This document shows positions 6,452 through 6,505 of a stretch of 6,505 nt of DNA, in pieces. The DNA lies in assembly GCA_026397695.1 (NCBI GenBank), contig JAPLUJ010000270.1, positions 1-6,505 of the forward strand, in the 5' to 3' direction. Both the position numbers and the translations under genes were made by a program. The first letter of the stretch is position 1; each line of letters starts with the position of its first letter. Origin of the DNA: Verrucomicrobiota bacterium. Its GTDB lineage: Bacteria > Verrucomicrobiota > Verrucomicrobiia > Verrucomicrobiales > Akkermansiaceae. A model generated the notes under the pieces. It searched no databases, was not told the DNA's origin, and saw only the letters and a list, made by a program, of their open reading frames with translations.

Positions 6452-6505
6452 ATGGATCGAAAAAACAAGGGCATCACACTATCGGACGAACACCGGAAAC
6501 TGCTT
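6452..6505 (+). CDS. Possible 5' end of an unidentified plus-strand gene (partial)
   Basis: ATG at 6452 opens a frame that stays open to the window edge (18 codons, beginning MDRKNKGITLSDEHRKLL). An in-frame TGA at 6443-6445 means no earlier start is possible. The peptide is hydrophilic and looks like an ordinary protein N-terminus, but it is too short to recognise. No convincing Shine-Dalgarno precedes it. A small inverted repeat, GATCC-GGCAT-GGATC (6444-6458), overlaps the start codon. If real, the gene would be divergent to SNF2 and share its upstream region. Confidence 0.35.
   Translation, partial: MDRKNKGITLSDEHRKLL

Noticed and set aside
6394..6505. Minus-strand frame open from the right edge to a stop at 6394-6396
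   Set aside because: About 37 codons with no known motif; the plus-strand ATG at 6452 seems somewhat more plausible, though neither is strong.

Overview
The window is a GC-rich bacterial segment. Its protein families (SWIM zinc-finger protein with a C-terminal HTH, large SNF2 ATPase with a PF12419-like N-terminal region, IS630-type transposase relic) are most like what I know from Verrucomicrobiota or Planctomycetota. That assignment is inference from family resemblance; there is no marker gene here.

Layout, left to right. Bases 1-268 hold no gene, only repeats: a perfect 11-bp-arm stem-loop, a perfect 8-bp-arm stem-loop, a degenerate 13-bp tandem array and a further inverted repeat. Bases ~228-536 are a decayed IS630-family element on the minus strand that has lost its whole catalytic domain. 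It abuts and truncates the 3' end of a SWIM zinc-finger gene (490-1476, minus). Upstream of that, in the same direction, lies a 638-residue AIPR-family protein (1505-3421, minus; abortive infection / phage resistance family). Next is a SNF2-family helicase-like ATPase (3589-6305, minus), broken by a frameshift. The right edge is an intergenic region with two inverted repeats and the possible first codons of a plus-strand gene (6452-6505).

Reading direction is therefore SNF2 -> AIPR -> SWIM on the minus strand. SNF2 ATPases and SWIM proteins are a known bacterial neighbour pair. Here the pair is split by a visibly less GC-rich AIPR gene that has its own putative PD-(D/E)XK-like motif. A plausible reading is a DNA-targeting defence-like cassette: SNF2 motor, SWIM/HTH nucleic-acid-binding partner and AIPR effector. 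That is inference.

The most notable observation is the cause of the SNF2 frameshift. Positions 4725-4822 contain a direct repeat with an exact 50-bp period (43 of 48 positions identical, all five differences transitions). Removing one 50-bp unit fuses the N-terminal and C-terminal reading frames into one 888-residue protein with all helicase motifs. The repeat itself carries a near-perfect palindrome. The gene is either a pseudogene or a copy-number-switchable locus. At the other end of the cassette, the SWIM gene has borrowed its last dozen or so codons and its stop from the IS relic. Both ends of the cassette thus show damage.
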